Assembly: GCA_963603365.1 (NCBI GenBank)
Contig: CAVCMI010000023.1
Span: forward strand, 99,516 to 163,515
Length of the DNA stretch: 64,000 nucleotides
Reading direction: 5' to 3'
Source: F23-D06 sp963603365
GTDB taxonomy: Bacteria > Bacteroidota > Bacteroidia > Bacteroidales > WCHB1-69
The notes under the pieces are model-generated. The model was not told the DNA's origin. It did no database searches and saw only the letters and a list, made by a program, of their open reading frames with translations. Both the position numbers and the translations under genes were made by a program. Position 1 is the first letter of the stretch. Every line of letters begins with the position of its first letter. Below are positions 46,897-55,046 of the stretch, piece after piece.

Positions 46897-48002
46897 AAAC
46901 AGGTGTTGTCACAATATATGATGTTCCGAACTACGGTTCGGTGTTGCAGGCCTATGCCACGCAGCAAATACTTGCTGCTATCGGATGTGAACCGGTGTTC
47001 ATTGAATACGACCGTTCCAACAAGTGGTATGTAGAGCACGCCCACATCAAGGAATCTTCTTCTCTCAGAAAGATTGTCCGGAAATTGGGTCTTATGCCTG
47101 ACCATCGGAAGGTTCTCCGTCTGGATGCCTTTAAGAAGAAGTATTTCAAGAAATCCAGAGTTTTCAAAGACTTGGATGACTTGCGGAGCGAGAAGTGGAC
47201 GGATTTTGAGGCCTTTGTGGTCGGAAGCGATCAGGTCTGGAATCCAAGATATTTGGCGGGTGATTCTGTCTTTATGCTATCCTTCGCCCCGGACAGGGTG
47301 AAGAAAATTTCAATTGCATCGAGCTTTGCATCATCTGAACTGCCGGATGAGTATGTCGCCAAATACAGGAATTATCTTTCTCGCTTTGATGCCATTTCTG
47401 TTAGGGAAGCGAATGGGGTCAAGATAGTAAAAGATCAGTTAAAGCTGCCTGTAGAGCCAAGACTGTTGTTGGACCCTACCTTGTTGCTGTCCGCCTCGCA
47501 ATGGAACGAATGTCTGAGGGGAAAACAGAAACCCAAGAGAAAATATATACTGGTCTATATGCTGTCGTATGCTTTTGAGCCTCGCCCGTACATTTATGAT
47601 GTCATACGACACTTCAAGAATGAAACCGGTTTCGAAGTGCTGGCACTGGAGGGCTACAGCAAATCAGCGCCCAAAGACTTGAGAATGCAAGACAAATGTG
47701 ATACAGGTATTCCTGGCTTCATAAGTCTCTTCGCCAATGCGGAGCTTGTTATTACATCTTCATTCCATGGAACCGCATTTGCTGTAAATTACTGTAGACC
47801 TGTTGTTTCGATAATGCCACAGGGAGGGGATGACAGGCAGCTGTCCTTGCTAAAGACCCTGGATGTTCCCCATTGTGCAGTCCGCATAGGTACTCCTGTT
47901 GAGGGACTTGACCCATACTATGATGCAGCTCAAGTTAAACAACGCCTGCAAAACATCAGAGAAGAAAATATCAACTGGATTCGTACACAGATGGCCAGAT
48001 GA
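46893..48002 (+). CDS. polysaccharide pyruvyltransferase family protein
   Basis: 369 residues. MKTGVVTIYDVPNYGSVLQ, VGSDQVWNPRYL, LLLDPTLLLS and TSSFHGTAFAVNYCRPVV identify the PS_pyruv_trans fold, a GT-B-like enzyme that adds a pyruvate ketal from phosphoenolpyruvate to a sugar. The result is a negative charge on the repeat unit. It is coupled by a 4-bp overlap to the FrhB-type gene upstream. Which sugar is modified is unknown. Confidence 0.87.
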   Translation: MKTGVVTIYDVPNYGSVLQAYATQQILAAIGCEPVFIEYDRSNKWYVEHAHIKESSSLRKIVRKLGLMPDHRKVLRLDAFKKKYFKKSRVFKDLDDLRSEKWTDFEAFVVGSDQVWNPRYLAGDSVFMLSFAPDRVKKISIASSFASSELPDEYVAKYRNYLSRFDAISVREANGVKIVKDQLKLPVEPRLLLDPTLLLSASQWNECLRGKQKPKRKYILVYMLSYAFEPRPYIYDVIRHFKNETGFEVLALEGYSKSAPKDLRMQDKCDTGIPGFISLFANAELVITSSFHGTAFAVNYCRPVVSIMPQGGDDRQLSLLKTLDVPHCAVRIGTPVEGLDPYYDAAQVKQRLQNIREENINWIRTQMAR

Positions 48003-48108
48003 TGTGGAGGTTTGTTAAGGATATCCCAATACGGCATCGGACAAATTCAACTTGGAATGCTATAATGAAAGACAGAGACGTCATTCATCACAATGGATTG
48101 CCGAGGAT

Positions 48109-49251
48109 ATGTTAGAAAGTATATTAGTATACACAATCACGGCGGTTCTGTTATATATTCTTGCACAATCTGCCGTAGCGAATGAAAGGTTGTCCAAACG
48201 CCCCAACCGTTTTTGGACAATGGAAATCGTCTTGTCAATTCTCTTGTTTGGCTTCATCGCCGGAGCCAGATATGGGGTGGGAGTAGACCATTTATCCTAC
48301 CTTGATATATATCAGAGGATACACGATCACAGGAGTTTGTCTCGTGAGACATTAGAGCCCGGCTTTCTTTTCATCACCAAATTATTTGCCTCATCGGGGC
48401 TTCATTATTTCTTTTATTTTGCCTTTTGGGGAGTATTACAGATTTCATTTGTCTATTATGCGCTTAAAGACAGGAAGTATTTATTGCCGTATGTGGCTTT
48501 GGCCATAATGCTGAATTCCGGGTTTTTCCTGAATTGGATGAATGGTATCAGGCAATGTGTGGTGTCTTGTGCTTTCGTTTTCTTGATACAGTACATTCTG
48601 GATAGAAAGCCTGCCAAATATATAATCAGTCTTCTGCTGATGACTCTGATTCATAAGTCGGCTGTGTTGCTGATTCCTTTGTATTTGTTGACCTATAATA
48701 AATTGACCTTTGACAGGAAATACCTGAACTTGGCTATATTGATGGCGTGTGTAGTCTTGGGGATGGTGCCATCCTGGCTGAACCTTATGACAAATTTTGC
48801 CGACCTTCTAAGCGTGATAGGCTATGAAGGCTATGCAGAACGTATTGACCTTATGGTATCAGACAATTTACGTGAGATGGCTTGGGGACCGAGCCGAATC
48901 AGTAACCTCCTGACAGGAGTAGCGATTATCTGGTATTATCCTCGAATGAAAGCGTTCTATAAAAACGACAAATACCTGTCCATTTACTTTTTACTGTTTT
49001 TCGTCGGTATCTGTTTATACAATGCATTCGCAAACACATCTCACATATTCCTACGACCGATTGAATACCTTAACATATTCAAATTGCCGATGATTGCTTA
49101 TCTGTTATACTATCTTAAGCACAGCAACAATGTAATGTTCTTGATTATTGCCGTCTTAGTTTTTTCACAAATATACTTTGAAATTTATAAGGCAGTTGCC
49201 CGCCCGTCATTTTCGTCAGAATTCACACTCTATAAATTCTTCTTTCAGTAA
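48109..49251 (+). CDS. EpsG/Wzy-type polysaccharide polymerase
   Basis: 380 residues from ATG at 48109 (MLESILVYTITAVLLYILAQ); the frame is open to 48052 but the 19 upstream codons lack membrane character. About 10-12 hydrophobic segments, with GARYGVGVDHLSYLDIY and NWMNGIRQCVVSCAFVF, as in EpsG-family proteins. It probably polymerises the flipped repeat units at the periplasmic face. A short unexplained stretch (48003-48108) separates it from the pyruvyltransferase. The assignment rests on topology plus these motifs. Confidence 0.85.
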   Translation: MLESILVYTITAVLLYILAQSAVANERLSKRPNRFWTMEIVLSILLFGFIAGARYGVGVDHLSYLDIYQRIHDHRSLSRETLEPGFLFITKLFASSGLHYFFYFAFWGVLQISFVYYALKDRKYLLPYVALAIMLNSGFFLNWMNGIRQCVVSCAFVFLIQYILDRKPAKYIISLLLMTLIHKSAVLLIPLYLLTYNKLTFDRKYLNLAILMACVVLGMVPSWLNLMTNFADLLSVIGYEGYAERIDLMVSDNLREMAWGPSRISNLLTGVAIIWYYPRMKAFYKNDKYLSIYFLLFFVGICLYNAFANTSHIFLRPIEYLNIFKLPMIAYLLYYLKHSNNVMFLIIAVLVFSQIYFEIYKAVARPSFSSEFTLYKFFFQ

Positions 49252-49253
49252 TT

Positions 49254-50330
49254 ATGGCCAAGCCAAGAATCCTATTTATAAATACTTGCCAGTTCGGATA
49301 CTTGACCGACATCTACAAATGGTGCAAGTACCTGAAAGATGATTATGACATCACTGTTCTTTGTTTCGATACAGGGCTAAAACGGCAGAAATTGGACGGA
49401 ATCAATGTTCACTATATTTCATATACAGGCTCATATCAAATTCGGGGCGTAAGGTTTTTTATAGCGTGCTTAAGACAGATTCTTTTTTTTAAAGGGATCG
49501 TTTTCGTCGAGTATTTTAAAAATTGCGAATGGCTTAAACGCATTTTGCCGTTTAAGAAAATGATTTTGGACATCCGCACGGTGGCCGTATGGGGAACTCA
49601 GGCTGAACGGGATATTTATGACAAACGGTTAGAACGGGCGTGCGATAGATTTGATATTGTTTCGGTCATATCAGAAGGTGTCAGGCGTAGACTGAATAGA
49701 GATGCCCGTGCTTTCATTCTGCCGTTGGGAGCAGACATTGTATCTTTGTCAGAGAAAAAGATAAATGGCCTTAAATTGCTTTATGTCGGGACATTCGACA
49801 ATAGGCAACTTGACAAAACGATAAAGGCTGTCGGCACTTTTCATAATCAAAACCCGGAAATCCCTATTACCTATGACATCATTGGGAATGGAAATCACGG
49901 AGAGCTGGAACAATATCGCCAGTTGGTAGATGCATTGGGTGTCAGAGATATAATCACATTGCACGGGAGAGTCCCAAATACGGAGTTGAAACCTTATTTT
50001 GATAAGACGAATGTGGGGGTATCTTTCGTTCCGATTACGGACTATTACAACATCCAACCAGTGACCAAAACGTTTGAGTATACCCTTTCCGGGCTTTATA
50101 CTATTGCGACAAGGACAATAGAGAATGAATTTGTCATCAACCCGAATTGCGGAATCCTGATTGACGATACAGAAGAAGACTTCGTTAGAGCTCTGGAGCA
50201 TATCTGGTCTGAAAGAACGCATATTGATTCATTGAAAGTAAGGACGGAAATGATAGCATATCAATGGGATAGAATTGTAAATCGCGACATGGTCAAGATA
50301 CTTGACCGATATAAATCGATATCCCGTTAA
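49254..50330 (+). CDS. glycosyltransferase family 4
   Basis: 358 residues, 2 bp after the polymerase stop. A GT-B fold: N-terminal ILFINTCQFGYLTDIYKWCK, central INGLKLLYVGTFDNRQLDK and a nucleotide-sugar region with YTLSGLYTIATRTIENEFVI. It probably adds a sugar to the lipid-linked repeat unit at the cytoplasmic face. Less conserved than usual at the EX7E region, so the donor is unclear. Same operon as the polymerase. Confidence 0.82.
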   Translation: MAKPRILFINTCQFGYLTDIYKWCKYLKDDYDITVLCFDTGLKRQKLDGINVHYISYTGSYQIRGVRFFIACLRQILFFKGIVFVEYFKNCEWLKRILPFKKMILDIRTVAVWGTQAERDIYDKRLERACDRFDIVSVISEGVRRRLNRDARAFILPLGADIVSLSEKKINGLKLLYVGTFDNRQLDKTIKAVGTFHNQNPEIPITYDIIGNGNHGELEQYRQLVDALGVRDIITLHGRVPNTELKPYFDKTNVGVSFVPITDYYNIQPVTKTFEYTLSGLYTIATRTIENEFVINPNCGILIDDTEEDFVRALEHIWSERTHIDSLKVRTEMIAYQWDRIVNRDMVKILDRYKSISR

Positions 50331-50348
50331 TCACGGAATCAAATAACA

Positions 50349-51018
50349 ATGAGAATGAAGATGAAAACAAAAACAATCCATTCATTATACTACCACAACC
50401 CGAGCCCTGAGGGTGTGGAGAAGATGGTGAGGTATCATCTGCAATGTGCCTGTCTGCATCTTCGTCGCCACGGAACCGCTCGTTAGCGGCAATTTCTGGT
50501 GGGAGTATGTTGCCAAGGAGATTGGCTACGGAAAGATGCAGGACTTCAAGAAATTGCCATACGCAGAGTTTTATCGACGATTGGAAGGCTACAAGAAGCG
50601 CAACACTTTGCGGCGGTCTGCCATGACTGTGGACGAGCTCAGGACAATAAGCCGTCATCCGTTGGTCTCCATCCAGTCGCACACCGTCACGCATCCCATT
50701 CTGACCGGTTGTCCGGATGATGTTGTGGAAAAGGAATTGGCAGATTCTAAATCACGGTTGGCAGAGTTGACGGGACGGAATGTCTTTGCTTTCAGCTATC
50801 CTAACGGTTCGTTGACAAAGAAGGAAGTCGAAGCCTGCAAACGCCATTACTCAATGGCTTTCACAACGGAGCAGAACGACATCTCCATGACTGGCGATAT
50901 GTTCTTGCTTCCCCGTTATGCTCTCACTGGGCAGTACCGTCGCGACCTGCTGAAGATATGGGGCATTTGGGAACCCATGAAAAGGATAGTACGCCGGTTC
51001 CGAGCGTTGTCGCGTTAG
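50349..51018 (+). pseudogene. polysaccharide deacetylase (NodB family), deleted and frameshifted
   Basis: The start MKTKTIHSLYYHNPSPEGVE (from 50361, or ATG at 50349) is in one frame. After about 28 residues it breaks, and from about 50440 another frame carries VPVCIFVATEPLVSGNFWWE, VSIQSHTVTHPILTG (metal-binding HxxxH-like motif 2) and AFSYPNGSLTKKEVEA. The stretch that should hold motif 1 (TFDDG) is gone. An internal deletion removed the catalytic Asp, so it is almost surely inactive. The intact gene would have deacetylated a HexNAc in the polymer. Confidence 0.8.
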
Positions 51019-51111
51019 ATTTATTCAAGAAAAAGAAACCGATATTGATATGTCAATCAAATCCTTCAAAATATGTTGGAGAATGCCGGAATTATCGAGG
51101 GGAACATCTCA

Positions 51112-52398
51112 TCAAATATGCCCGATTGCGTAGAGAGGCACGTTTGTCATCCATCCTTCTTCTTTATAGGGCAGCATGGAGGTTCTGATGGCGTGGGAGG
51201 GATGATATTTGTCGCAAAACTGGCGGAAACTTTTCGCATGGACGTTCTTCTCGGCCTTCACTTCTATGGGGATGACCTCGCCTTGCCTTTGTATCAGAAA
51301 GTCCACTTCCGCCGTGCTGCGCTCGTTGGTCCAATAGCCAAGGTAGTCCGGGGCCAGAGAATGAAGCTGCTGCATGACGTATTGTTCCGTGAGCGCACCC
51401 TTGAATTCGGTAAACAAGTCGTCGCCTTTCAGCAGTACGCGCTGGTCGAGCCCGGCCATTGCCGCCAACAGCCCCACGTCAAGAAGGAAAAGCTTGAACA
51501 CCGGAAGTTCCTGATAGGCTATGAGCGGCAGCCGGGGTTCTTTCACGCGATGGCAGACCAGAAGCAACCCGCACTCCACAAGCCATTGGATGGCAAGTTC
51601 GAAGTCCTTGGCACGCGCTCCTTGGCGCAACACACCATAAACGAACTTCTTGTTCTCCTTGTCAAGCTGCGACGGGATGCTTTGCCAAACCTGGAAGAGA
51701 CGGGTGATGAAATCAGAGGGGGCATGTTTTGAGAAGTCATTCTCGTAGTCACGTATGATGTCGCGTTGCACCGACCTTGTCTGCTCGAAATCGTGTGTAT
51801 CTACAAATGTCGCCACCACTTCAGGCATGCCTCCGATGAAATAGTATTCGCGAAGATGCCCTTGCAGTCTCTTGTCAAAAGCATTGACTGCCGCCCAATC
51901 GCGCAGTTTCAGAATATCAAGCAAATCTTGTTCGCCGATGGCGAGAAGGAACTCGTCGAAGGTCATGGGATGAAGGTCTATGAAGTTTACCTTCCCCACC
52001 GGAAATGATACCCCGCCGTGCAGCCCCATGCCCAGCAGAGACCCTGCCGCCGCCACATGGTACTCGGGCGCGTCCTCGCAGAAGTATTTCAGGGCGGTGA
52101 GTCCGCGTGGAACGGCTTGAATCTCGTCAAGGATAATAAGTGTCGAAGTGTCTATGGCGGTGCGGGCGAAGATTTGCAGCATCTGTATGATGCGGTTCAC
52201 GTTAAAGTCTTGCTCGAAAATACCACGAAGTTCAGGTGAGTTCTCGAAATTGACATAAACAGTCTTGGGATAGCACTCGCTACCAAACTGACGAAGCAGC
52301 CATGTCTTGCCCACTTGACGCGCTCCACGCAAGATGAGTGGTTTACGCCTTGGATTGTCTTTCCATTTTTTGAGTTCTTCTATCTTGTTTCTGTACAT
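51112..52398 (-). CDS. AAA ATPase with DUF4143 domain
   Basis: 428 residues, the only gene on the minus strand in this part of the locus. Walker A is GARQVGKTWLLRQFG (about 24-38) and Walker B is STLIILDEIQ (about 85-95); the DUF4143 part reads GCGLL-like (VECGLLLVCHRV) and KLFLLDVGLLAAM, then a PD-(D/E)xK-like end with EVDFLIQRQGEVIPIEVKAE. These ATPases are common, often mobile and of unknown function. Its reverse orientation and the relic of a related gene at 40806-41282 suggest repeated insertion into the capsule locus. Confidence 0.88.
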   Translation of the reverse strand: MYRNKIEELKKWKDNPRRKPLILRGARQVGKTWLLRQFGSECYPKTVYVNFENSPELRGIFEQDFNVNRIIQMLQIFARTAIDTSTLIILDEIQAVPRGLTALKYFCEDAPEYHVAAAGSLLGMGLHGGVSFPVGKVNFIDLHPMTFDEFLLAIGEQDLLDILKLRDWAAVNAFDKRLQGHLREYYFIGGMPEVVATFVDTHDFEQTRSVQRDIIRDYENDFSKHAPSDFITRLFQVWQSIPSQLDKENKKFVYGVLRQGARAKDFELAIQWLVECGLLLVCHRVKEPRLPLIAYQELPVFKLFLLDVGLLAAMAGLDQRVLLKGDDLFTEFKGALTEQYVMQQLHSLAPDYLGYWTNERSTAEVDFLIQRQGEVIPIEVKAEKNVHAKSFRQFCDKYHPSHAIRTSMLPYKEEGWMTNVPLYAIGHI

Positions 52399-52455
52399 AA
52401 AGTGAGAATTAGTGGCTGCAAAGATATGAAAATAAACGAAGATTTAGAATACTTC

Positions 52456-52492
52456 CTTGATAAAAAAGTGTGATAAATGCACTTTTATCAAG
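52456..52492. repeat. imperfect inverted repeat at the ATPase/DUF6261 divide
   Basis: CTTGATAAAAAAGTG (52456-52470) pairs with CACTTTTATCAAG (52480-52492), differing by two A. It spans the ATG of the DUF6261-like gene and may be an operator or an insertion boundary. Confidence 0.5.
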
Positions 52493-53106
52493 ATAAAAAT
52501 GTAAAATTAGACGTAAATTTCAAGAAACGGGTGTCAAATTATGTTGCCGGCTACAAAGGTTTGGTGAGAAGTTTCCTTGCTCTTCCTCAGGGCGATATGC
52601 TGGCTGCGGCAAAACGGCTTTGGTCTCATATAGGGAGCTACAAAATCAATCAGAACGATCCGCTGGACAGGCAGACCGGTATGATGACCAACTTTATCGA
52701 CGACCTCGAGAAGAAGTATCCTACGGAGGTTTCCACCCTCGGACTTTCGTCGGTGGTGACAACGATGAAGAATGCAAATGAGAAGGTGCGTAGCCTTATG
52801 GTGGACCGTAACATCGAGAATAACGCGAAGGGCGTAGGCGCAATGAAGGCGGCTCGTGCAGCTACCGACGATGCCTACCGCACTTTTATGAAGAAGTTGA
52901 ATGCCTTCATGATTCTTGAAGAGGATGCGGATTGTGCTACTCTTATTGATAATCTGAATGCTCAGATTATTCATTACAAACGGGTGATTGGTCAGAAGGC
53001 CTCTGCCTCCGGTACCGGAGCAGATACCGGAGCCGACACCGACGATACTTCGGGCTCCGACGTTATCGCGGGGGTGGACAGCGACGGGCGTCCTTCGTTT
53101 GAGTAG
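52477..53106 (+). CDS. DUF6261-like protein, possibly N-terminally shortened
   Basis: 209 residues, mostly helical, with LDRQTGMMTNFIDDLEKKYP, STLGLSSVVTTMKNANEKVR and FMILEEDADCATLIDNLNAQ; the pattern fits DUF6261 of Bacteroidota, which has no known function. The start lies inside an inverted repeat and the N-terminus is shorter than I expect for the family (about 30-40 residues). The C-terminus is Thr/Gly/Asp-rich (TGADTGADTDDTSGSD). A relation to the capsule is not evident. It may have lost its front when the ATPase gene inserted. Confidence 0.6.
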   Translation: MHFYQDKNVKLDVNFKKRVSNYVAGYKGLVRSFLALPQGDMLAAAKRLWSHIGSYKINQNDPLDRQTGMMTNFIDDLEKKYPTEVSTLGLSSVVTTMKNANEKVRSLMVDRNIENNAKGVGAMKAARAATDDAYRTFMKKLNAFMILEEDADCATLIDNLNAQIIHYKRVIGQKASASGTGADTGADTDDTSGSDVIAGVDSDGRPSFE

Positions 53107-53118
53107 AGAGTGTGTTTT

Positions 53119-53220
53119 GAACCCCGTTCAAACATCGTTTGAATGACTATTAGCAGTCTCGGGGCAAACAAAAAGCCCCGGGGGTTTATATGAACCCCCC
53201 GTTTAAACGCCGTTTAAATT
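53119..53220. repeat. pair of palindromic GAACCCC-GTTyAAAC elements enclosing GC hairpins
   Basis: GAACCCC-GTTCAAAC-ATC-GTTTGAA (53119-53143) and GAACCCCCC-GTTTAAAC-GCC-GTTTAAA (53192-53218) share the same build: each ends in a short hairpin with a 3-nt loop. Between them are CGGGGC-N9-GCCCCG (53160-53180) and GGGGGTT-N6-AACCCCC (53180-53199), which could end transcription. Confidence 0.7.
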
Positions 53221-53256
53221 TCCTCCAAGAAAAAACATATAAAACTTACGATAATT

Positions 53257-53686
53257 ATGACACTATCAAGATTGAAGAACTTGATTTTTCTCCGCCTGCA
53301 GCATCTGCCAATGCCATCAACCAAGTGGAGACCTCTCTTTTGTAAGTGGGGGGGGGGTAAATATGCTTGACTATAAGCACACCTTCATCGGCGAAGACGT
53401 GCTCTTCGACACCAACTATCCCCATGACATCATCGTGCATCGGGGTGTGAGGCTGACAAGCGGCTGCAAGATAGTCACCCACTTCATGCATCCGCAAACA
53501 GGGACGTATGTCCGCGGACAGGTCGAAATCAGGGAGAACGCCTACCTCGGCATGAATGTGCTGGTGGTGAAGCCCGTTACCATAGGCAGGAATGCCATCG
53601 TGGGCGCTGGCTCCATTGTTACCAAGGACATCCCCGACGGCGAGGTCTGGGCAGGCAATCCCGCAAGGTTCATAAAGAAAAGATAG
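53257..53686 (+). CDS. hexapeptide-repeat O-acetyltransferase, split by a G10 tract (likely phase-variable)
   Basis: ATG at 53257 begins MTLSRLKNLIFLRLQHL. With ten G at 53348-53357 this frame stops at 53368-53370 after 37 residues. A second frame from 53363 (MLDYKHTFIGEDVLFDTNY) holds the left-handed beta-helix acyltransferase and ends VWAGNPARFIKKR at 53686. With nine G the two frames join at KWGGVNMLDYK into one 142-residue protein of normal build, so the site is in the OFF state as given. It would acetylate a sugar of the capsule unit. A sequencing error in the homopolymer is the alternative. Confidence 0.8.
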
Positions 53687-53712
53687 ACAGCAAACCATAT
53701 AGCACACTAAAT

Positions 53713-53994
53713 ATGTACAACGCAATAAAACTCTACCGTGCGGCGCATTGGCTGTGGTTGCACTATGTGCCTTTGTTGCCCAAGTTGATAACGCTTCTAA
53801 TCTTCTTGATGTATAACAGCAAGATTTCATCTTGTTTATCAATTGATAAACGGCTCATTACTCCTCCAAGCCTATGGAAAGAGTTTAGAACTTTAGGATT
53901 CGATAAAGGAAGATGCATTTCATGTAGCCTTACAATATTTGAGTCGCTCTCTTTTAGATTTCCTGAATGGTTGTCAGAGAGGAGGGCGGCGTGA
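53713..53994 (+). pseudogene. truncated serine-acetyltransferase-like acyltransferase
   Basis: The first 45 residues (MYNAIKLYRAAHWLWLHYVP, then LITLLIFLMYNSKI) match the N-terminal helices of SAT-type acyltransferases common in capsule loci. After SSCLSIDK the sequence no longer resembles hexapeptide repeats, and the remaining 45 residues have no recognisable domain. The active beta-helix is missing, so the protein is probably non-functional. Its stop overlaps the GTG of the next gene by 4 bp, which may still couple translation. Confidence 0.65.
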
Positions 53995-55022
53995 AAAGAG
54001 TCTTGTTTATCGGACCGTCGCCTTTGGAGACGGGAGGGATCAGCATTCACATCCGCCGTTTGGCTGGAATCATGAAGAATGACTACAATCTGGACTATGT
54101 GGATGAAGGCCATATCCGTCATGAGGGAATGTTTAATCTTCGGAGCGGGAATGTATTCAAGTATTTAAGCAAAGTCTCAAAGGGGGACATCGTCCATATC
54201 AATAGCGGGATATGGAGCTTGAGGCTGGCGCATATAGTGGTGGCGAAGATGATTTTCAGGAAGCGGGTTGTCGTTACCATCCACCGCGACCCGAACATTG
54301 AGCCTCACACAAACCTGACAAAAAGATTTTTGAGAAGATGTGACGTAGCGATACTGGTAAACCGTGAAGGTTACGAGTCAATGCGGACAGAAGGGCGGTG
54401 CAAGTACATGCTGCTGCCGGCTTTCCTGCCACCGATGCTGGATGAGGAGCCACAGCTGCTGGAGGGAATAACCAAATGGATTGAAAAAGCAAGGCGGAAG
54501 GGTAAAACCTACCTGATGACGAGCAACGCATGGAACCTTGTTATGCACGGTGGCGAGGACTTGTATGGGCTGGACATATGCATAGAGGCTATGGCTCAAC
54601 TTAAAGACAATGCTGAAAGAAATTACCACCTGATTTTTGTAGTGGCAAGCAACACCGGCCAGCAGGAACGGATGGAGACATATAAGCGAGAAATAAAACA
54701 ACGCGGTCTTCAGGACAGAATTCTTATTTGGGAAGAGCCTGTGTCGTTCGTCCGGCTGCTTCAGGAATGTGACATGGTTCTTCGCGCGACCAACACAGAC
54801 GGAGATGCCGTATCCGTTCGTGAAGCCCTTTACTTCGGCAAGCCGGTGGTCGCCAGCGATGTCGTGGGAAGACCTGATGGAGTGGAGCTATTCAAGACTC
54901 GTGACACGGAAGACCTTGTGAGGGCCATAAAACAGGCCTCGTTTCAATGTGTTCACGCCGAGCGGCAAGAGCGAGTGGATTATCATGAACTATACCGCAG
55001 GTTATACGAAGGAAGAATATAA
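53991..55022 (+). CDS. glycosyltransferase family 4
   Basis: 343 residues from GTG at 53991 (VKRVLFIGPSPLETGGIS as translated); GAGAGGAGG lies 6 nt upstream and the previous stop overlaps, which supports this start over ATG 53967. GT-B features: PLETGGISIHIRRLAG at the N-terminus and DGDAVSVREALYFGKPVVAS near the end, with the E-x7-E pattern. It probably adds a sugar to the repeat unit. It follows the truncated acyltransferase and precedes the two-domain oxidoreductase by 24 bp. Confidence 0.85.
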   Translation: MKRVLFIGPSPLETGGISIHIRRLAGIMKNDYNLDYVDEGHIRHEGMFNLRSGNVFKYLSKVSKGDIVHINSGIWSLRLAHIVVAKMIFRKRVVVTIHRDPNIEPHTNLTKRFLRRCDVAILVNREGYESMRTEGRCKYMLLPAFLPPMLDEEPQLLEGITKWIEKARRKGKTYLMTSNAWNLVMHGGEDLYGLDICIEAMAQLKDNAERNYHLIFVVASNTGQQERMETYKREIKQRGLQDRILIWEEPVSFVRLLQECDMVLRATNTDGDAVSVREALYFGKPVVASDVVGRPDGVELFKTRDTEDLVRAIKQASFQCVHAERQERVDYHELYRRLYEGRI

Positions 55023-55046
55023 AAACAAGTTAATAATTAATATTCA

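Noticed and set aside
48003..48108. 38-residue frame between the pyruvyltransferase and the polymerase
   Set aside because: Too short and without similarity; it could be a scrap of another gene but nothing supports a call.
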